A stretch of DNA of 64,000 nucleotides from Luteolibacter arcticus (GCF_025950235.1 NZ_JAPDDT010000010.1:62001-126000), one strand, 5' to 3'; counted from the first letter of the stretch, positions 42,397 through 52,064 are shown. A program made the numbers and translations. Notes: generated by a model from the sequence alone, not told the origin.

Positions 42397-45300
42397 ATGA
42401 ATCGCCTGCTCCTTTCCGCCGTCCGCCGGGGACTGATCCTGTCGCTGCTGCTCACGCTCGTCGGCGGATTGCACGGCGCGACCTTGGGAAACACCACCGA
42501 GGGCACCAGCTCCGAGGCGATCTGGAATGGCAGCCCCTTCATCCATGCCAACCGGGTGCAGGCGACGTCGGCGATCACCGTCGACCGCCTGTTCGCAAAG
42601 GTGAAAGCGGTCCCCGGCGCCTACAAGGCAGCGATTTACACCGATGACAGCGGGATTCCGAACGCGTTGCTACGAGAAACCGCCGAGGTCGCGGAGCCGG
42701 CCGAGGGCTGGCGCGCCTTCACCCTGGCCCAGCCGGTGACGCTGGCGGCAGGCACCTACTACTGGTTCGCCATCTGGTCGGACAGCGCGGAGGCGGGGGT
42801 CTTCGCCAGCGAAGGCGCGGGGCTTCGCTGGGGACAGTACGCCTACGGTGCTTGGCCGGACCCGGTGGTCCTCGATAGCGGCCCGGCGGCGAAAACCTTT
42901 TGCCTCTATGCCCAGTCGAGAACGGCTGTGGACGAGGTGATCGCGGTCCGCGGCAGCCAGGTGGAAATTCCCGATGGTGACACGACCCCGCGAGCGGCGG
43001 ACGACACGGATTTCGGCACGGTGGATGTGACCGGGGCAACCCGCGCGAAGACCTTCACGATCTACAATCCCGGCACCACGCTGCTCACGCTCAATGGCAC
43101 GCCGAAGGTGGCCGTCACTGGCCCGCAGGCGAGCGACTTCACCGTGACTGCGGTGCCGGGCGATAATACTCTAACGGCGAATGGCGACAGCACCACCTTC
43201 ACCGTCACCTTCAATCCCTCCGCCGCGGGCCTGCGTCGCGCCACGCTGACCATCGCGAATTCCGCCAGCTCGGGCGCCTTTGACTTCGTGATTGAAGGCA
43301 CCGGCGCGATCCTCGATTTCATCCCGCAGAGCATCTTCCCACCGGGGAAAACCGGCAACAACTCAGGCGCGGAGGGCAATCACTACGAACTGGGCACCGT
43401 CTTCCGCAGCGACCTCGCCGGGGCCGTTACCCACCTCCGCGTCTATGCCGTGGCGGGAGAAACGGGCGATCACAGCGCGCGGCTGTGGAGAAACAGCGAC
43501 GGCGGCGGGGTCGGCGCGGTGATTGGCGGCCCTTACACCTGGAACTTCGGCGGTGCCACCGGCTGGATCACGCTGGACATCCCGGACGTCGCGCTGGCCG
43601 CGGACACGGACTACACGGTCGTGGTTTCCACTGGCAGTGGCGGCAGGAACTACGCCTTCGTCAACGGCGACCTGCAAAACCCGGGCGGCAACGCCATAAA
43701 CCTCAGCTACCCCGCCGCGGCCGGCGTCTTCTCGACATCGCCCGGCGCGCGGCCGACCCAAAGCTTCCAGAGCAGCAACTACCTGCGCGACGTCGTCTTC
43801 GTGGCCGGAGGCGGCGCCCCCCCGACCACCGGCCCGGTGCGCATCACCGAATTCGTCGCCAGCAATGAGTCCGGCCTTCAGGACGAGGACGGCGACTTTT
43901 CCGACTGGATTGAGCTCTACAATCCCACCGCCACCCCGGTGAACCTCGCGGGCTACAAGCTGGTCGATAGCGCCGCGAGTTGGACCTTTCCCTCGGTCAC
44001 GCTGGGCGCGCAGCAATTCCTCGTGGTCTATGCCTCGGAGAAAAACCGCGTGGCCCAGCCCGGAAACTTGCACACCGGCTTCAAGCTCGACTCCAGCGGC
44101 GAGTATCTCGCGCTGAAGAACGCGGCGGGCACCGTGATCGCGGAGTTCGGCCCCGCCTACCCGCCCCAGCGCGCCGACATTTCTCATGGCCGTCGCTCGA
44201 ATGGCGACGCGGTGTTTTTCCTCACGCCCAGTCCCGGTGCGGCGAATGGCTTCTCCTTCCTCGGCTTCGTGGGAGACACGAATTTCAGCGTGAAGCGAGG
44301 CTTCTTCAACACGCCGCAGACCGTCGCCATCAGCACCATCACGCCCGGCGCGCAGATCCGCTACACGCTCGATGGCAGCACGCCGACGGAAACGACCGGC
44401 ACCCTCTATTCCGGCCCGCTGACCCTTTCCGCGACCACCACGCTGCGCGCGCGGGCCTTCCTCGCCGACTACCTGCCGACGAACGTGGACACCAACACGT
44501 ATGTCTTTCTCGGCGACGTGCTCCAGCAATCGCCGGCCACCGCCCAAGCCTACGGTTGGCCGGCAGGCCCGGTGAATGGCCAGGAATTCCGACACGGGCT
44601 GAAGTCCGGGCTCGTCTCGCAATACGACAATGCCCAGATGCTCGCCGCGCTGCAGCAGATCCCGACGATGAGCGTCGTCACCGATCAGGCGCATCTAACA
44701 AATCCCTCGACCGGCATCTACGTGAACCCTGGTGGCGACGGCCTCACGTGGGAGCGGCCGGTTTCACTGGAACTCATCCATCCTGATGGCACAACAGGCT
44801 TCCAGGAGAATTGCGGGTTGCGGATCCGCGGTGGGCAGAGCCGCAGCACGTCCTTTCCGAAGCACTCGTTCCACGTGAACTTCCGCCGCGACTACGGGGC
44901 GGGCAAGCTGGACTACCGGCTCTTCGGCAATGACGGCGCGAACGAGTTCGACACCTTCGACCTGCGCTGCGAGCACGGCTATGCCTATGCCGACCCGCAG
45001 GGAACCACCTATGGCACCGAGTTCACCGCGGTGCGGGATGTCTTCTGCCGCGATCTCTCCGGTGCGAGCGGCCGGGCCACCACCCGCTCCGACTACTACC
45101 ATCTGCTTCTGAATGGCCAGTACTGGGGCCTCTATCAGACCCAGGAACGCTCGCAGGACGACTACGGCGAAACCTACCTCGGCGGCACCAAGGAGGAGTA
45201 CGACGTGATCAAGGCGACCGGCCTGCCGCAGCTCACGATCGAGAACAGCGCCGGCAATTACGAGGCGTGGACCGCGCTGTGGAATGGCTGCCGCGCCGTG

Positions 45301-47091
45301 GCCGCGAACCCGACCAACGCCAACTATTTCGCCCTGCTGGGTCGCAACGGCACCGGCACTCCCAACCCCGCACTGCCGGTGCTGCTCGATCCCCGCGCGC
45401 TCGCGTCCTACATGCTGCTGCATTACTACTGCGGTCATAGTGACGAACCGCTGTCGGTGTCCTTCAACTTCGAGCGGCCTAACAACTTCCGCGCGCTCCG
45501 CCGGCAGGGAATCGCGGATCCCTTCCACTTCTTCGTGCACGACGGCGAGTCCTCAATGATGGCACCGGAGTGGGTCAACAACCGCGCCAACGCCGTCAAC
45601 CTCACCAGTCCCAATCGCGCTACCTTTTCTAACAGCAATCCGGAGTGGATGCACGAGGACCTGCTGGCCAGTCCTGAATACCGGATCGCCTTCGCCGATG
45701 AAGCGCAGCGGCTGCTCTTCAACGATGGCACCTTCACCGCCGCAAAGGCCCAGGCACTATGGGATGCGCGCGCCGCACAAATCGATCAGGCGGTGATCGG
45801 CGAGTCGATCCGCTGGGGCAATGCCGCCAACCATAATCAGGCGACGTGGGCCGCGAAGATCGCTCAAGTGCGCTCGCAGTTCTTCGCCACGCGCAGCGCC
45901 ACGGTGGTAACCCAGCTCCGCCAACGGAACCTCTTCCCGGCGGTGGATGCCCCAGTCTTCTCGCAGCGCGGCGGGGTGGTGGCACCGGGGTTCACGCTCA
46001 CCCTCTCTTCGCTGCCAGGCCAGACCGGCACCATCTACTACACCACCGATGGCACCGACCCACGCGCGATCGGAGGCAGCCTCGATGGCACCGCATACTC
46101 TGCCCCGATCAACATCAATGCCCCGGTCACGGTGAAGGCCCGCTTCCGCGGCACCGGCAATGTGTGGAGCGCGCTGGAAACCGGCACCTTCACCCAGCAC
46201 CCGCCGGCCGGTCCCGGCGATCTGGTCATTTCCGAGTTCAACTACAACGCCCCGGGCCCGACCGTCTCGGAGAGCAACCAGGGATTCACCAGCGGCAATC
46301 AGTTCGAGTGGATCGAGCTCATGAACATCGCCGATAGCCCGCGCGACCTGACCGGCGTGCGGCTCACCACCGCCATCACCTTCGACTTCACCACGGCCCC
46401 AGCGGCCGCACGGGTACTCGCGCCCGGCCAGCGGGTCGTGGTGGTCTCAAATCTCGCCGCCTTCAATGCCCGCCTCGCTCCGGGCGCCACACCGCTGGTT
46501 GCCGGGACCTATTCCTCGAACCTCGACAACGGCGGCGAAACCATCGTGCTGCGGGACGCCTCGAACAACATCATCCAGTCCTTCGCCTACAGCGACGAGC
46601 TGCCGTGGCCACTGGAGACGGATGGAAACGGCCGGACGCTCGTGCTCAATCACCCCGGCTCCAATCCCGACCAATCCGCTCCCCGGAGCTGGCGTCCGAG
46701 CGCGACACTTCACGGCAGCCCCGGCACTTCCGGCAGCCCGCCGCTCCCGGTCGATCCCAGTGGCGATGACGACGGCGACGGCTTGAGCAATCTCCTCGAA
46801 TACGCCTGCGGTCCCAATCCGAAGCCGACGCTCGTCAATGAAACCTACATCCCCCCCTCCGCCGTGGCCGCGGAGTATGGGTTCTTCCGCTTCCCCCGCT
46901 CCCTCGCAGTGGACGGCATCGATTTCACCGCCGAGACCTCCACCACGCTCACCGGCTGGACCACCACCGAACTCGACTACGTGAGCACCACCGTCACCAC
47001 CGGCGGACAAGCGATCGTGACCTACCGCACCAAGCTGCCAGCCGCACAACTCGGCGAGCGCTTCTTCGTGCGGCTGCGGGTGACTCCCTGA
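42397..47091 (+). CDS. Giant secreted CotH-kinase / lamin-tail multidomain protein
   Basis: The 1564-residue protein has a signal peptide (residues 1-27) and many modules. These are a beta region with an ASPM/SPD-2/Hydin-like domain at about 206-305, a DUF4082-like domain at about 310-475, and a lamin-tail domain at about 480-597 (VRITEFVASNESGLQDEDGDFSDWIELYNP). A chitobiase-type C-terminal domain follows at about 632-705, then CotH at about 722-1170 (CGLRIRGGQSRSTSFPKHSFHVNFR), and a second chitobiase-like and a second lamin-tail domain at about 1187-1418. DDDGDGLSNLLEYACG near 1456 resembles a TSP3/dockerin calcium loop. CotH proteins phosphorylate proteins in spores; the role here is unknown. 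Confidence 0.88.
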   Translation: MNRLLLSAVRRGLILSLLLTLVGGLHGATLGNTTEGTSSEAIWNGSPFIHANRVQATSAITVDRLFAKVKAVPGAYKAAIYTDDSGIPNALLRETAEVAEPAEGWRAFTLAQPVTLAAGTYYWFAIWSDSAEAGVFASEGAGLRWGQYAYGAWPDPVVLDSGPAAKTFCLYAQSRTAVDEVIAVRGSQVEIPDGDTTPRAADDTDFGTVDVTGATRAKTFTIYNPGTTLLTLNGTPKVAVTGPQASDFTVTAVPGDNTLTANGDSTTFTVTFNPSAAGLRRATLTIANSASSGAFDFVIEGTGAILDFIPQSIFPPGKTGNNSGAEGNHYELGTVFRSDLAGAVTHLRVYAVAGETGDHSARLWRNSDGGGVGAVIGGPYTWNFGGATGWITLDIPDVALAADTDYTVVVSTGSGGRNYAFVNGDLQNPGGNAINLSYPAAAGVFSTSPGARPTQSFQSSNYLRDVVFVAGGGAPPTTGPVRITEFVASNESGLQDEDGDFSDWIELYNPTATPVNLAGYKLVDSAASWTFPSVTLGAQQFLVVYASEKNRVAQPGNLHTGFKLDSSGEYLALKNAAGTVIAEFGPAYPPQRADISHGRRSNGDAVFFLTPSPGAANGFSFLGFVGDTNFSVKRGFFNTPQTVAISTITPGAQIRYTLDGSTPTETTGTLYSGPLTLSATTTLRARAFLADYLPTNVDTNTYVFLGDVLQQSPATAQAYGWPAGPVNGQEFRHGLKSGLVSQYDNAQMLAALQQIPTMSVVTDQAHLTNPSTGIYVNPGGDGLTWERPVSLELIHPDGTTGFQENCGLRIRGGQSRSTSFPKHSFHVNFRRDYGAGKLDYRLFGNDGANEFDTFDLRCEHGYAYADPQGTTYGTEFTAVRDVFCRDLSGASGRATTRSDYYHLLLNGQYWGLYQTQERSQDDYGETYLGGTKEEYDVIKATGLPQLTIENSAGNYEAWTALWNGCRAVAANPTNANYFALLGRNGTGTPNPALPVLLDPRALASYMLLHYYCGHSDEPLSVSFNFERPNNFRALRRQGIADPFHFFVHDGESSMMAPEWVNNRANAVNLTSPNRATFSNSNPEWMHEDLLASPEYRIAFADEAQRLLFNDGTFTAAKAQALWDARAAQIDQAVIGESIRWGNAANHNQATWAAKIAQVRSQFFATRSATVVTQLRQRNLFPAVDAPVFSQRGGVVAPGFTLTLSSLPGQTGTIYYTTDGTDPRAIGGSLDGTAYSAPININAPVTVKARFRGTGNVWSALETGTFTQHPPAGPGDLVISEFNYNAPGPTVSESNQGFTSGNQFEWIELMNIADSPRDLTGVRLTTAITFDFTTAPAAARVLAPGQRVVVVSNLAAFNARLAPGATPLVAGTYSSNLDNGGETIVLRDASNNIIQSFAYSDELPWPLETDGNGRTLVLNHPGSNPDQSAPRSWRPSATLHGSPGTSGSPPLPVDPSGDDDGDGLSNLLEYACGPNPKPTLVNETYIPPSAVAAEYGFFRFPRSLAVDGIDFTAETSTTLTGWTTTELDYVSTTVTTGGQAIVTYRTKLPAAQLGERFFVRLRVTP

Positions 47092-47124
47092 GAAAGCCGT
47101 CCGCCCCTGGTTTTCTCGTTCGGC

Positions 47125-47502
47125 TCACGTGCCTTCCGGATCGTGACCGGCTCGACGTCTCGCTTCCCGAATCCGATCCCGCTCTATCCGGCGGCACTCC
47201 CGGCAGCGCACTGCGACCTTGCAGGACGGTGCCTTGGTCGTCTCGTAGTACCAGCACTGGTCTGCAGCAGCCCACACACAGACCGCGCCGCAGTCCTGGC
47301 AGAGGAAGGTCTGATCCCGGAAAAACACCGGATGCGGAGACCACTCGCTTCCGAAGCTCACGAGATCGGGATCGACCGGAATCGCGCTGGCAGGGATCTC
47401 GGAAGCATCCTTGATCCACCCGAGCCGCATCAGCTTTTCGATCCGCTGCTCGCGAAACCGAGTGGCGGCTTCCGCCTCTTTCTTGGACTTCCGCCGGGTC
47501 AT
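47125..47502 (-). CDS. Probable zinc-ribbon protein (zf-trcl type)
   Basis: The 125-residue protein has a basic N-terminal helix and a zinc-ribbon-like core. [12 protein letters not shown] supplies one CxxC, and [16 protein letters not shown] supplies the second, 35 residues apart, with the aromatic WYYE between. It is probably a small nucleic-acid- or protein-binding protein. It converges on the CotH gene, 33 bases apart. The flanking gaps 47092-47124 and 47503-47560 hold nothing. Confidence 0.72.
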   Translation of the reverse strand: MTRRKSKKEAEAATRFREQRIEKLMRLGWIKDASEIPASAIPVDPDLVSFGSEWSPHPVFFRDQTFLCQDCGAVCVWAAADQCWYYETTKAPSCKVAVRCRECRRIERDRIREARRRAGHDPEGT

Positions 47503-47560
47503 CTTCGACTACAGGTTGTCGAAAAGTCATCATCCCCGCAAGCTACGGTCGAATCGCGAC

Positions 47561-47755
47561 TTAGCGCTCCGCGGAAGCATCAATCACCACATGCCCCGAT
47601 TCGCCTTGGCGCTTCCTCGCGTCCTCCGCCATCGCCTTCAGGTCGAAGCCGAATCGCTCCAAAAGCATGACCTTGGCGCGGCGGACTTCCGCCAAGACCG
47701 GATCAGGCCGCGACGAAAAGCTGGAACCAGAGGTCGTCGGATTCATCAAAATCAT
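47561..47755 (-). CDS. Small antitoxin-like protein
   Basis: From ATG 47755 the protein has 64 residues: a short disordered start, then [35 protein letters not shown] and a basic/acidic tail. The P-V-L-x-E-[VL]-R/W-x-x-K pattern with F-G-[YF]-D-[LI] is common in small orphan antitoxins next to PIN toxins or alone. No toxin gene lies beside it. ATG 47746 is an alternative start. Confidence 0.45.
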   Translation of the reverse strand: MILMNPTTSGSSFSSRPDPVLAEVRRAKVMLLERFGFDLKAMAEDARKRQGESGHVVIDASAER

Positions 47756-47848
47756 ATTATTCGCGGGAGAGGGTCGAGGCAAGCTCCCGGCCTGGCCTTC
47801 CTCAACCCGCTCTTGCCCCCCTGCCCCGTCGCGTTTACAGCCGCCCGC

Positions 47849-48262
47849 ATGAACTCGTTCCCGCTGCCCGGTGACAAGAAGGCGCTTGAAGAAGGCCTGG
47901 TGTTCACGCCGAAGTTCGATGCCGATGGCCTGGTCCCGGCGATGGCGATCGACGCCACGACCAAGGAGCCGCTGATGCTCGCCTACATGAATGCCGAGTC
48001 GCTGTCGCTCACCTTGGAGCTGGGCGAGGCCGTTTACTGGTCACGCAGCCGCCAGGAGCTGTGGCACAAGGGCAAGACCTCCGGGCAGGTCCAGAGGGTC
48101 GTCGAAATCCGCACCGATTGCGATCAGGACGCGCTGGTCGTTTACGTCGAGCAGCTCGGCGGCGGCTGCTGCCACACCGGGCGGAACGATTGCTTTTACC
48201 GCAAGGTCGCCGGCCGCGACTCCGCGGGCGGGGCGCTGCTGGCCTTCAAAAACGAGCAATAA
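47849..48262 (+). CDS. hisI: Phosphoribosyl-AMP cyclohydrolase
   Basis: The 137-residue enzyme opens the purine ring in the third step of histidine synthesis. [54 protein letters not shown] with D-C-D-Q-D following, and [15 protein letters not shown] carry the Mg2+ and Zn2+ ligands. It is a stand-alone PRA-CH domain, not fused to HisE. No other his genes are in the window. The frame runs far upstream without a good start; ATG 47849 gives the family's length. Confidence 0.95.
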   Translation: MNSFPLPGDKKALEEGLVFTPKFDADGLVPAMAIDATTKEPLMLAYMNAESLSLTLELGEAVYWSRSRQELWHKGKTSGQVQRVVEIRTDCDQDALVVYVEQLGGGCCHTGRNDCFYRKVAGRDSAGGALLAFKNEQ

Positions 48263-48388
48263 ACCCGGGAAATGGGGCCGAAATTCGCAAATTTCGCGGT
48301 TGCAATCGCCGGGTCGTTCCCCTAGTTCTCCCGCCCCTCGCGCCTCTGGGTGCCGGGATCAGCCATTTTTCAAGCAAGGAGGACCGCC

Positions 48389-48739
48389 ATGGACATCATC
48401 AAAAAGATCGAGCAGGAGCAGCTTAAGACCGACATCGCCGACTTCAACGTGGGCGACACCGTGAAGGTCCACACCCGGGTCGTGGAAGGCGGCAAGGAGC
48501 GCGTCCAGATCTTCGCCGGCATCGTGATCGCCCGCCGCGGCACCAGCGTGAATGCCTCCTTCACCGTCCGTAAGATCTCCTACGGCGAAGGCGTCGAGCG
48601 CGTGTTCCCGCTCCACACCCCGCGTATTTCCAAGATCGAAGTGGTCAGCAAGGGCAAGGTCCGTCGCGCCAAGCTGCACTACCTCCGCAGCCGCGTCGGT
48701 AAGAAGGCCATGCTCGTCAAGGCTGCTCCCAAGAAGTAA
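48389..48739 (+). CDS. rplS: 50S ribosomal protein L19
   Basis: The 116-residue product is full-length L19: [44 protein letters not shown], and [21 protein letters not shown]. It stabilises the 30S-50S interface. A strong ribosome-binding site, AAGGAGG at 48376-48382, lies six bases before ATG 48389 and settles the start; it is the clearest Shine-Dalgarno site in the window. A strong terminator follows, so it is a one-gene unit here, without trmD or rimM beside it. Confidence 0.98.
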   Translation: MDIIKKIEQEQLKTDIADFNVGDTVKVHTRVVEGGKERVQIFAGIVIARRGTSVNASFTVRKISYGEGVERVFPLHTPRISKIEVVSKGKVRRAKLHYLRSRVGKKAMLVKAAPKK

Positions 48740-48765
48740 TCCGCTTCCCGGAAGTCCTTTTCCCA

Positions 48766-48799
48766 AACGCGCCCCGGTTCATCCGCGGGCGCGTTTTTT
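48766..48799 (+). terminator. Rho-independent terminator of rplS
   Basis: A nine-base stem (AACGCGCCC at 48766-48774 with GGGCGCGTT at 48787-48795) is followed by six T residues in all. It lies 27 bases after the rplS stop and ends this transcript before the next gene. Confidence 0.92.
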
Positions 48800-48856
48800 C
48801 GTTCCGGGAGACCGCGTGGAGAACTTGCCCCTTGGCGGTGGCTGGCGGATTCACTC

Positions 48857-49885
48857 ATGCTCCCGGCCGTGCAGCGCGTCCCCCTCCTCGCCGTGATCCC
48901 CCTCGCCATCGGGGTGATTGCGCTGCCGTGGTGGGCGTGGACGAAGGACATGGATTTCCTGACGCCGCCGAGCGACTTCCAGCTCCGCCGGATCCGCGCC
49001 GACACCGCCGCCGCGCTTTCCAAGCCGCGACGCGACAAGGCCCCGAACTCGCGGGAGGACCTGCAACGCGAGGTGCAGTCGCCGATCAAACCGCCGCCGG
49101 AGATCGACCCGGGCGACCCACATGCCCCGGCCGCGATCGATGCCTATCGGGAGGAGGCTGCCGGCAAAGGTGCCAATGCCCTGATCGATTTGGCCGTCCA
49201 TCTGGAGGAACAAAGCGGCAATGCCCGAGCCTTGCTGGCGTGGGAGCGCGTGCTCGATTCCAGCAAACCGGACGATTCGCAGCGCGCAGCAGCGCTCGCC
49301 GGCATTCAGCGGCTGCGCCCGGCAGTCGCGCCCTGGAGTGTCGATCCGCTCGCCAAGCCACTGGTGCTGGAGGCCGCCATCAATACACCGGTGCCCCATC
49401 CTTCATTGGAAGGTCTGCTGGAAGAAGCCGCACGGATCACCGCGAACTCTTCCGCGGGATTGGTGAAATTCGTCCCGCGCGTGGATCTTCCCGACCCGCC
49501 GCAGCCGCCGAAGAAGGTCAAACCGAAGCCCAAGCCCAAGCCGAAGGCCAAAGGGAAACCCCAAGTGCCGGAGCCGCCGCCCGCACCTCCCCCACCGCCG
49601 CCCGTCCGGCCACCTCTCTCGCTACAAATCCTGGCCGATGGCGAAAGCTCGACCTCGACCGGGGTGATCGAGCTGGCGCTGCCCGAGGACGCGAGCGAGC
49701 TACGCCGCGAGATCCTCCGCGGCGTTTACCGGCTGGTCGCTTCGCAGATCGCAGCGACCACCGAGCTCACCCCGCCGGATGGACTTTCCGAGACCGATGA
49801 GCCGGTGCCGGCGCTGTCGGCGCGGATCACGCGGCTGTCGTGGTCGGAGTTCGGAAAATCGCTGCAACCGGCGGATCGGCCCTAA
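48857..49885 (+). CDS. Hypothetical protein with N-terminal membrane helix and Lys/Pro linker
   Basis: The 342-residue protein starts with a membrane helix (VIPLAIGVIALPWWAW). A Pro/Arg region leads to a helical domain with a TPR-like feel around 110-150 (ALIDLAVHLEEQSGNARALLAWERVL), then a Lys-Pro-Lys-Pro run (PKKVKPKPKPKPKAKG) and a Pro stretch, and a C-terminal beta-rich domain. The linker resembles TonB-like periplasm-spanning segments. No family is recognised. It is the first of three envelope-related genes in a row. Confidence 0.62.
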   Translation: MLPAVQRVPLLAVIPLAIGVIALPWWAWTKDMDFLTPPSDFQLRRIRADTAAALSKPRRDKAPNSREDLQREVQSPIKPPPEIDPGDPHAPAAIDAYREEAAGKGANALIDLAVHLEEQSGNARALLAWERVLDSSKPDDSQRAAALAGIQRLRPAVAPWSVDPLAKPLVLEAAINTPVPHPSLEGLLEEAARITANSSAGLVKFVPRVDLPDPPQPPKKVKPKPKPKPKAKGKPQVPEPPPAPPPPPPVRPPLSLQILADGESSTSTGVIELALPEDASELRREILRGVYRLVASQIAATTELTPPDGLSETDEPVPALSARITRLSWSEFGKSLQPADRP

Positions 49886-49928
49886 GAGATTACTGGACGC
49901 GACCGTTTCTCAGGGGAAGCTTCGCCAG

Positions 49929-50726
49929 ATGATGCGCCCCCTCCTCTTGATGCTCGCAGCGAGCCCGTTGCTCTGCGCCGATCCGGCGCCAGCGGAGCTG
50001 CGTACCGAACCCGCGCAGCCAGTCACGCCCGTGGAGCCGCGCACCTTGCCTGCCCCCGACCAACCGGTCGCGCCAGCAGAGCCGGCTGTGAAGGAGCTGG
50101 ATGCCGACCGCCTGCAGATCGGCGAGGTGATTTTCAACCGCAAGACCCGCGAGATCCGATTTCCGGCCGCGGTGAACATGGCTGGCGGCGAACTGCTCGA
50201 GTTCGCGCTGGTCCACACCAATGGCAAGGTCCACGAGTCGCTGCTGGTGACAGACGTCTCCGCCACGCACGTCAATCTCGCCTTCAAGCTGCTGCGCTAC
50301 CCCGCCTCCTCCGAGTTCTATGCGATCGTCGAGAAGGACGGCACCATGTCGAACGCCTTCCCAAAGGTCGCGGATGACGTGAAGGTCGCGGCCCGGATCA
50401 AGATCGGCCTCGAGTGGCAGGAAGCCGGCAAGACGCGCACCGCCTCGCTCAACGACTGGATTTCGCACGGCTCCACCGGTGAGCAGATGCCCGCCGCCGA
50501 TCCGTGGGTCTATGGCGGCTCCGGCATTCACGAAGGGAAGTTCGTGGCCGACGTCACCGGCGATTACATCGCGATTTTCCTCAGCAGCGCCGCGCTGATC
50601 AATTTCTCCGGCAAGGACAACAATTCCGACGAGGTGTGGTTGCCCTTCCCGAAGCGCGTGCCGCCCGAAGGCACGAAAGTCACCGTCACCATCACGCCTC
50701 ACCAGAAACCTGCCGCCGAAAAATGA
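49929..50726 (+). CDS. Secreted protein with YdjY domain
   Basis: The 265-residue protein has a signal peptide (MMRPLLLMLAASPLLCA), a Pro/Glu-rich linker, and a YdjY-like domain: LQIGEVIFNRKTREIRFPAAVNMAGGELLEFALVHTNGKVHESLLVTD. The H-T-N-G-K-x-H-E-S block is the domain's hallmark; its function is unknown. The C-terminal part ends in the cyclase-like gene's overlap. Two ATGs (49929 and 49932) are adjacent, and the first is used. Its stop overlaps the next start by four bases (ATGA). Confidence 0.83.
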   Translation: MMRPLLLMLAASPLLCADPAPAELRTEPAQPVTPVEPRTLPAPDQPVAPAEPAVKELDADRLQIGEVIFNRKTREIRFPAAVNMAGGELLEFALVHTNGKVHESLLVTDVSATHVNLAFKLLRYPASSEFYAIVEKDGTMSNAFPKVADDVKVAARIKIGLEWQEAGKTRTASLNDWISHGSTGEQMPAADPWVYGGSGIHEGKFVADVTGDYIAIFLSSAALINFSGKDNNSDEVWLPFPKRVPPEGTKVTVTITPHQKPAAEK

Positions 50727-51877
50727 AGTCCGCCGTTCTTCTCGCCTTTGCCTCCACCCTCGCGCTCGCCCCGGCGCAGGAAAAGGACACCCGCTACCTT
50801 TCCCTCCAGGTCGAAATCAAGCAAGCCATCGCCCGCGGCAATGCCTTCCTCGCGAAGCAGCAGCAGGAAGACGGCCACTGGGATCAGGCCGACCTGCCTG
50901 CATTCACCGCGCTGGCGCTGACCGCCGGTGCCCGCGATCCCGGCCGTGAGTCGAAGACCGAGCTGCCGCCTCACCTCGCCAAGGGCTTCCAATGGTTGCT
51001 CAAGCAACAGAAGGAAGACGGCGGCATCTATAACAAGGGCCTCTCGGTCTATAATACCGCCACCTCCGTCACCGCGCTGACCGCGGGCGGGCTGGAAGAG
51101 TTCGAACCGGCCATCGTGAAGGGCCGCAAGCACCTGATCGACCAGCAGTGGGACATCGGCCAGAAGAAGGAAACCGACAACCTCAACGACGGCGGCATCG
51201 GCTACGGCTCGAAGAACGACCACACCGACCTGTCGAACACCTACCTGGCGATCGAGGCGATCGCGCTTTCGAAGAAGGTGGTGGAAGACGGCAAGCACGG
51301 CGAGCAGCCGGATCTCGATTGGGACGCCGCGCTGGTCTTCCTGTCGCGTTGCCAGGCCGTCGATAGCAAAACCTCGCTGCCGGAAAGCGCCGAGTCCCCA
51401 CAGAACAAGGGCGGCTTCCGCTATGCACCGGCCGAATCCAAGGCCGGCGAAGACAAGCTGCCCGACGGTCGCACCGCCCTACGCTCCCATGGCTCGATCA
51501 CCTATGCCGGCCTGCTTTCGCTGATCTACGCCAAGCTCGGCCCGGATGATCCGCGCGTGAAGGCGGTCAAGGAGTGGCTCGGCAAGAACTACACCCTGAC
51601 CGAGAACCCCGGCATGGGTGCCCAAGGCCTGTATTACTACTACCAGACGATGTCGAAGGCCCTGTCCGCCGCGAACATCGACAAGCTCGAGCTGGCCGAC
51701 GGCAAGAAAGCCGACTGGCGCTCCGATCTCGCCAATGCCCTGCTCAGCAAGCAGAAAGCGGACGGCTCGTGGTCGAACGAAAACGCCCGCTGGATGGAAT
51801 CGAACCCCATCCTCGTCACCGCCTACAGCGTGATGTCGCTGGAGCAGATCTACTACTCGATCCCGAGCGAACCGTAA
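50723..51877 (+). CDS. Secreted terpenoid-cyclase-like (squalene oxidase repeat) protein
   Basis: The 384-residue protein has a signal peptide (MKSAVLLAFASTLALAPAQ) and alpha-alpha repeats of the prenyltransferase/squalene-cyclase type: FLAKQQQEDGHWDQ, WLLKQQKEDGGIYN, LSKQKADGSWSNE and similar Q-x-x-DG-x-W units. No catalytic DxDD motif is seen, so it is probably not a cyclase. Secreted relatives are thought to bind or process surface polymers. It is translationally coupled to the YdjY gene, and a terminator follows. Confidence 0.8.
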   Translation: MKSAVLLAFASTLALAPAQEKDTRYLSLQVEIKQAIARGNAFLAKQQQEDGHWDQADLPAFTALALTAGARDPGRESKTELPPHLAKGFQWLLKQQKEDGGIYNKGLSVYNTATSVTALTAGGLEEFEPAIVKGRKHLIDQQWDIGQKKETDNLNDGGIGYGSKNDHTDLSNTYLAIEAIALSKKVVEDGKHGEQPDLDWDAALVFLSRCQAVDSKTSLPESAESPQNKGGFRYAPAESKAGEDKLPDGRTALRSHGSITYAGLLSLIYAKLGPDDPRVKAVKEWLGKNYTLTENPGMGAQGLYYYYQTMSKALSAANIDKLELADGKKADWRSDLANALLSKQKADGSWSNENARWMESNPILVTAYSVMSLEQIYYSIPSEP

Positions 51878-51920
51878 GGCCCACTGGGAGCGCGGAATTC
51901 ATTCCGCCCGGAGATTCAAG

Positions 51921-51951
51921 GGAGCGCGGGCGATGTCCGCGCTCCTTTTTT
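51921..51951 (+). terminator. Rho-independent terminator after the cyclase-like gene
   Basis: GGAGCGCGG (51921-51929) pairs perfectly with CCGCGCTCC (51937-51945) around a seven-base loop, followed by six T residues (51946-51951). It lies 44 bases downstream of the stop codon and ends the three-gene cluster. Confidence 0.92.
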
Positions 51952-51976
51952 CTTTGTGATCGGAACTCCACCTTCC

Positions 51977-52057
51977 GTAGGCGCGTTTGTGACAACGCGG
52001 AAGCACTGGGATTGCCGACTTCCACGGACCGTTCCGCGCTGTCACCAGCGCGCCTAC
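51977..52057. repeat. Double-hairpin element, copy C
   Basis: The 81-bp copy has the same GTAGGCGC/GCGCCTAC ends. The right hairpin is CGCGCTG-TCAC-CAGCGCG: compared with copies A and B, the stem bases have changed on both sides but pairing and the TCAC loop are kept. The left hairpin keeps the GTGA loop with stem GCGTT/AACGC. Like the other copies, it lies between convergent genes, here 15 kb away from A and B. Confidence 0.85.
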
Positions 52058-52064
52058 GATTCAA

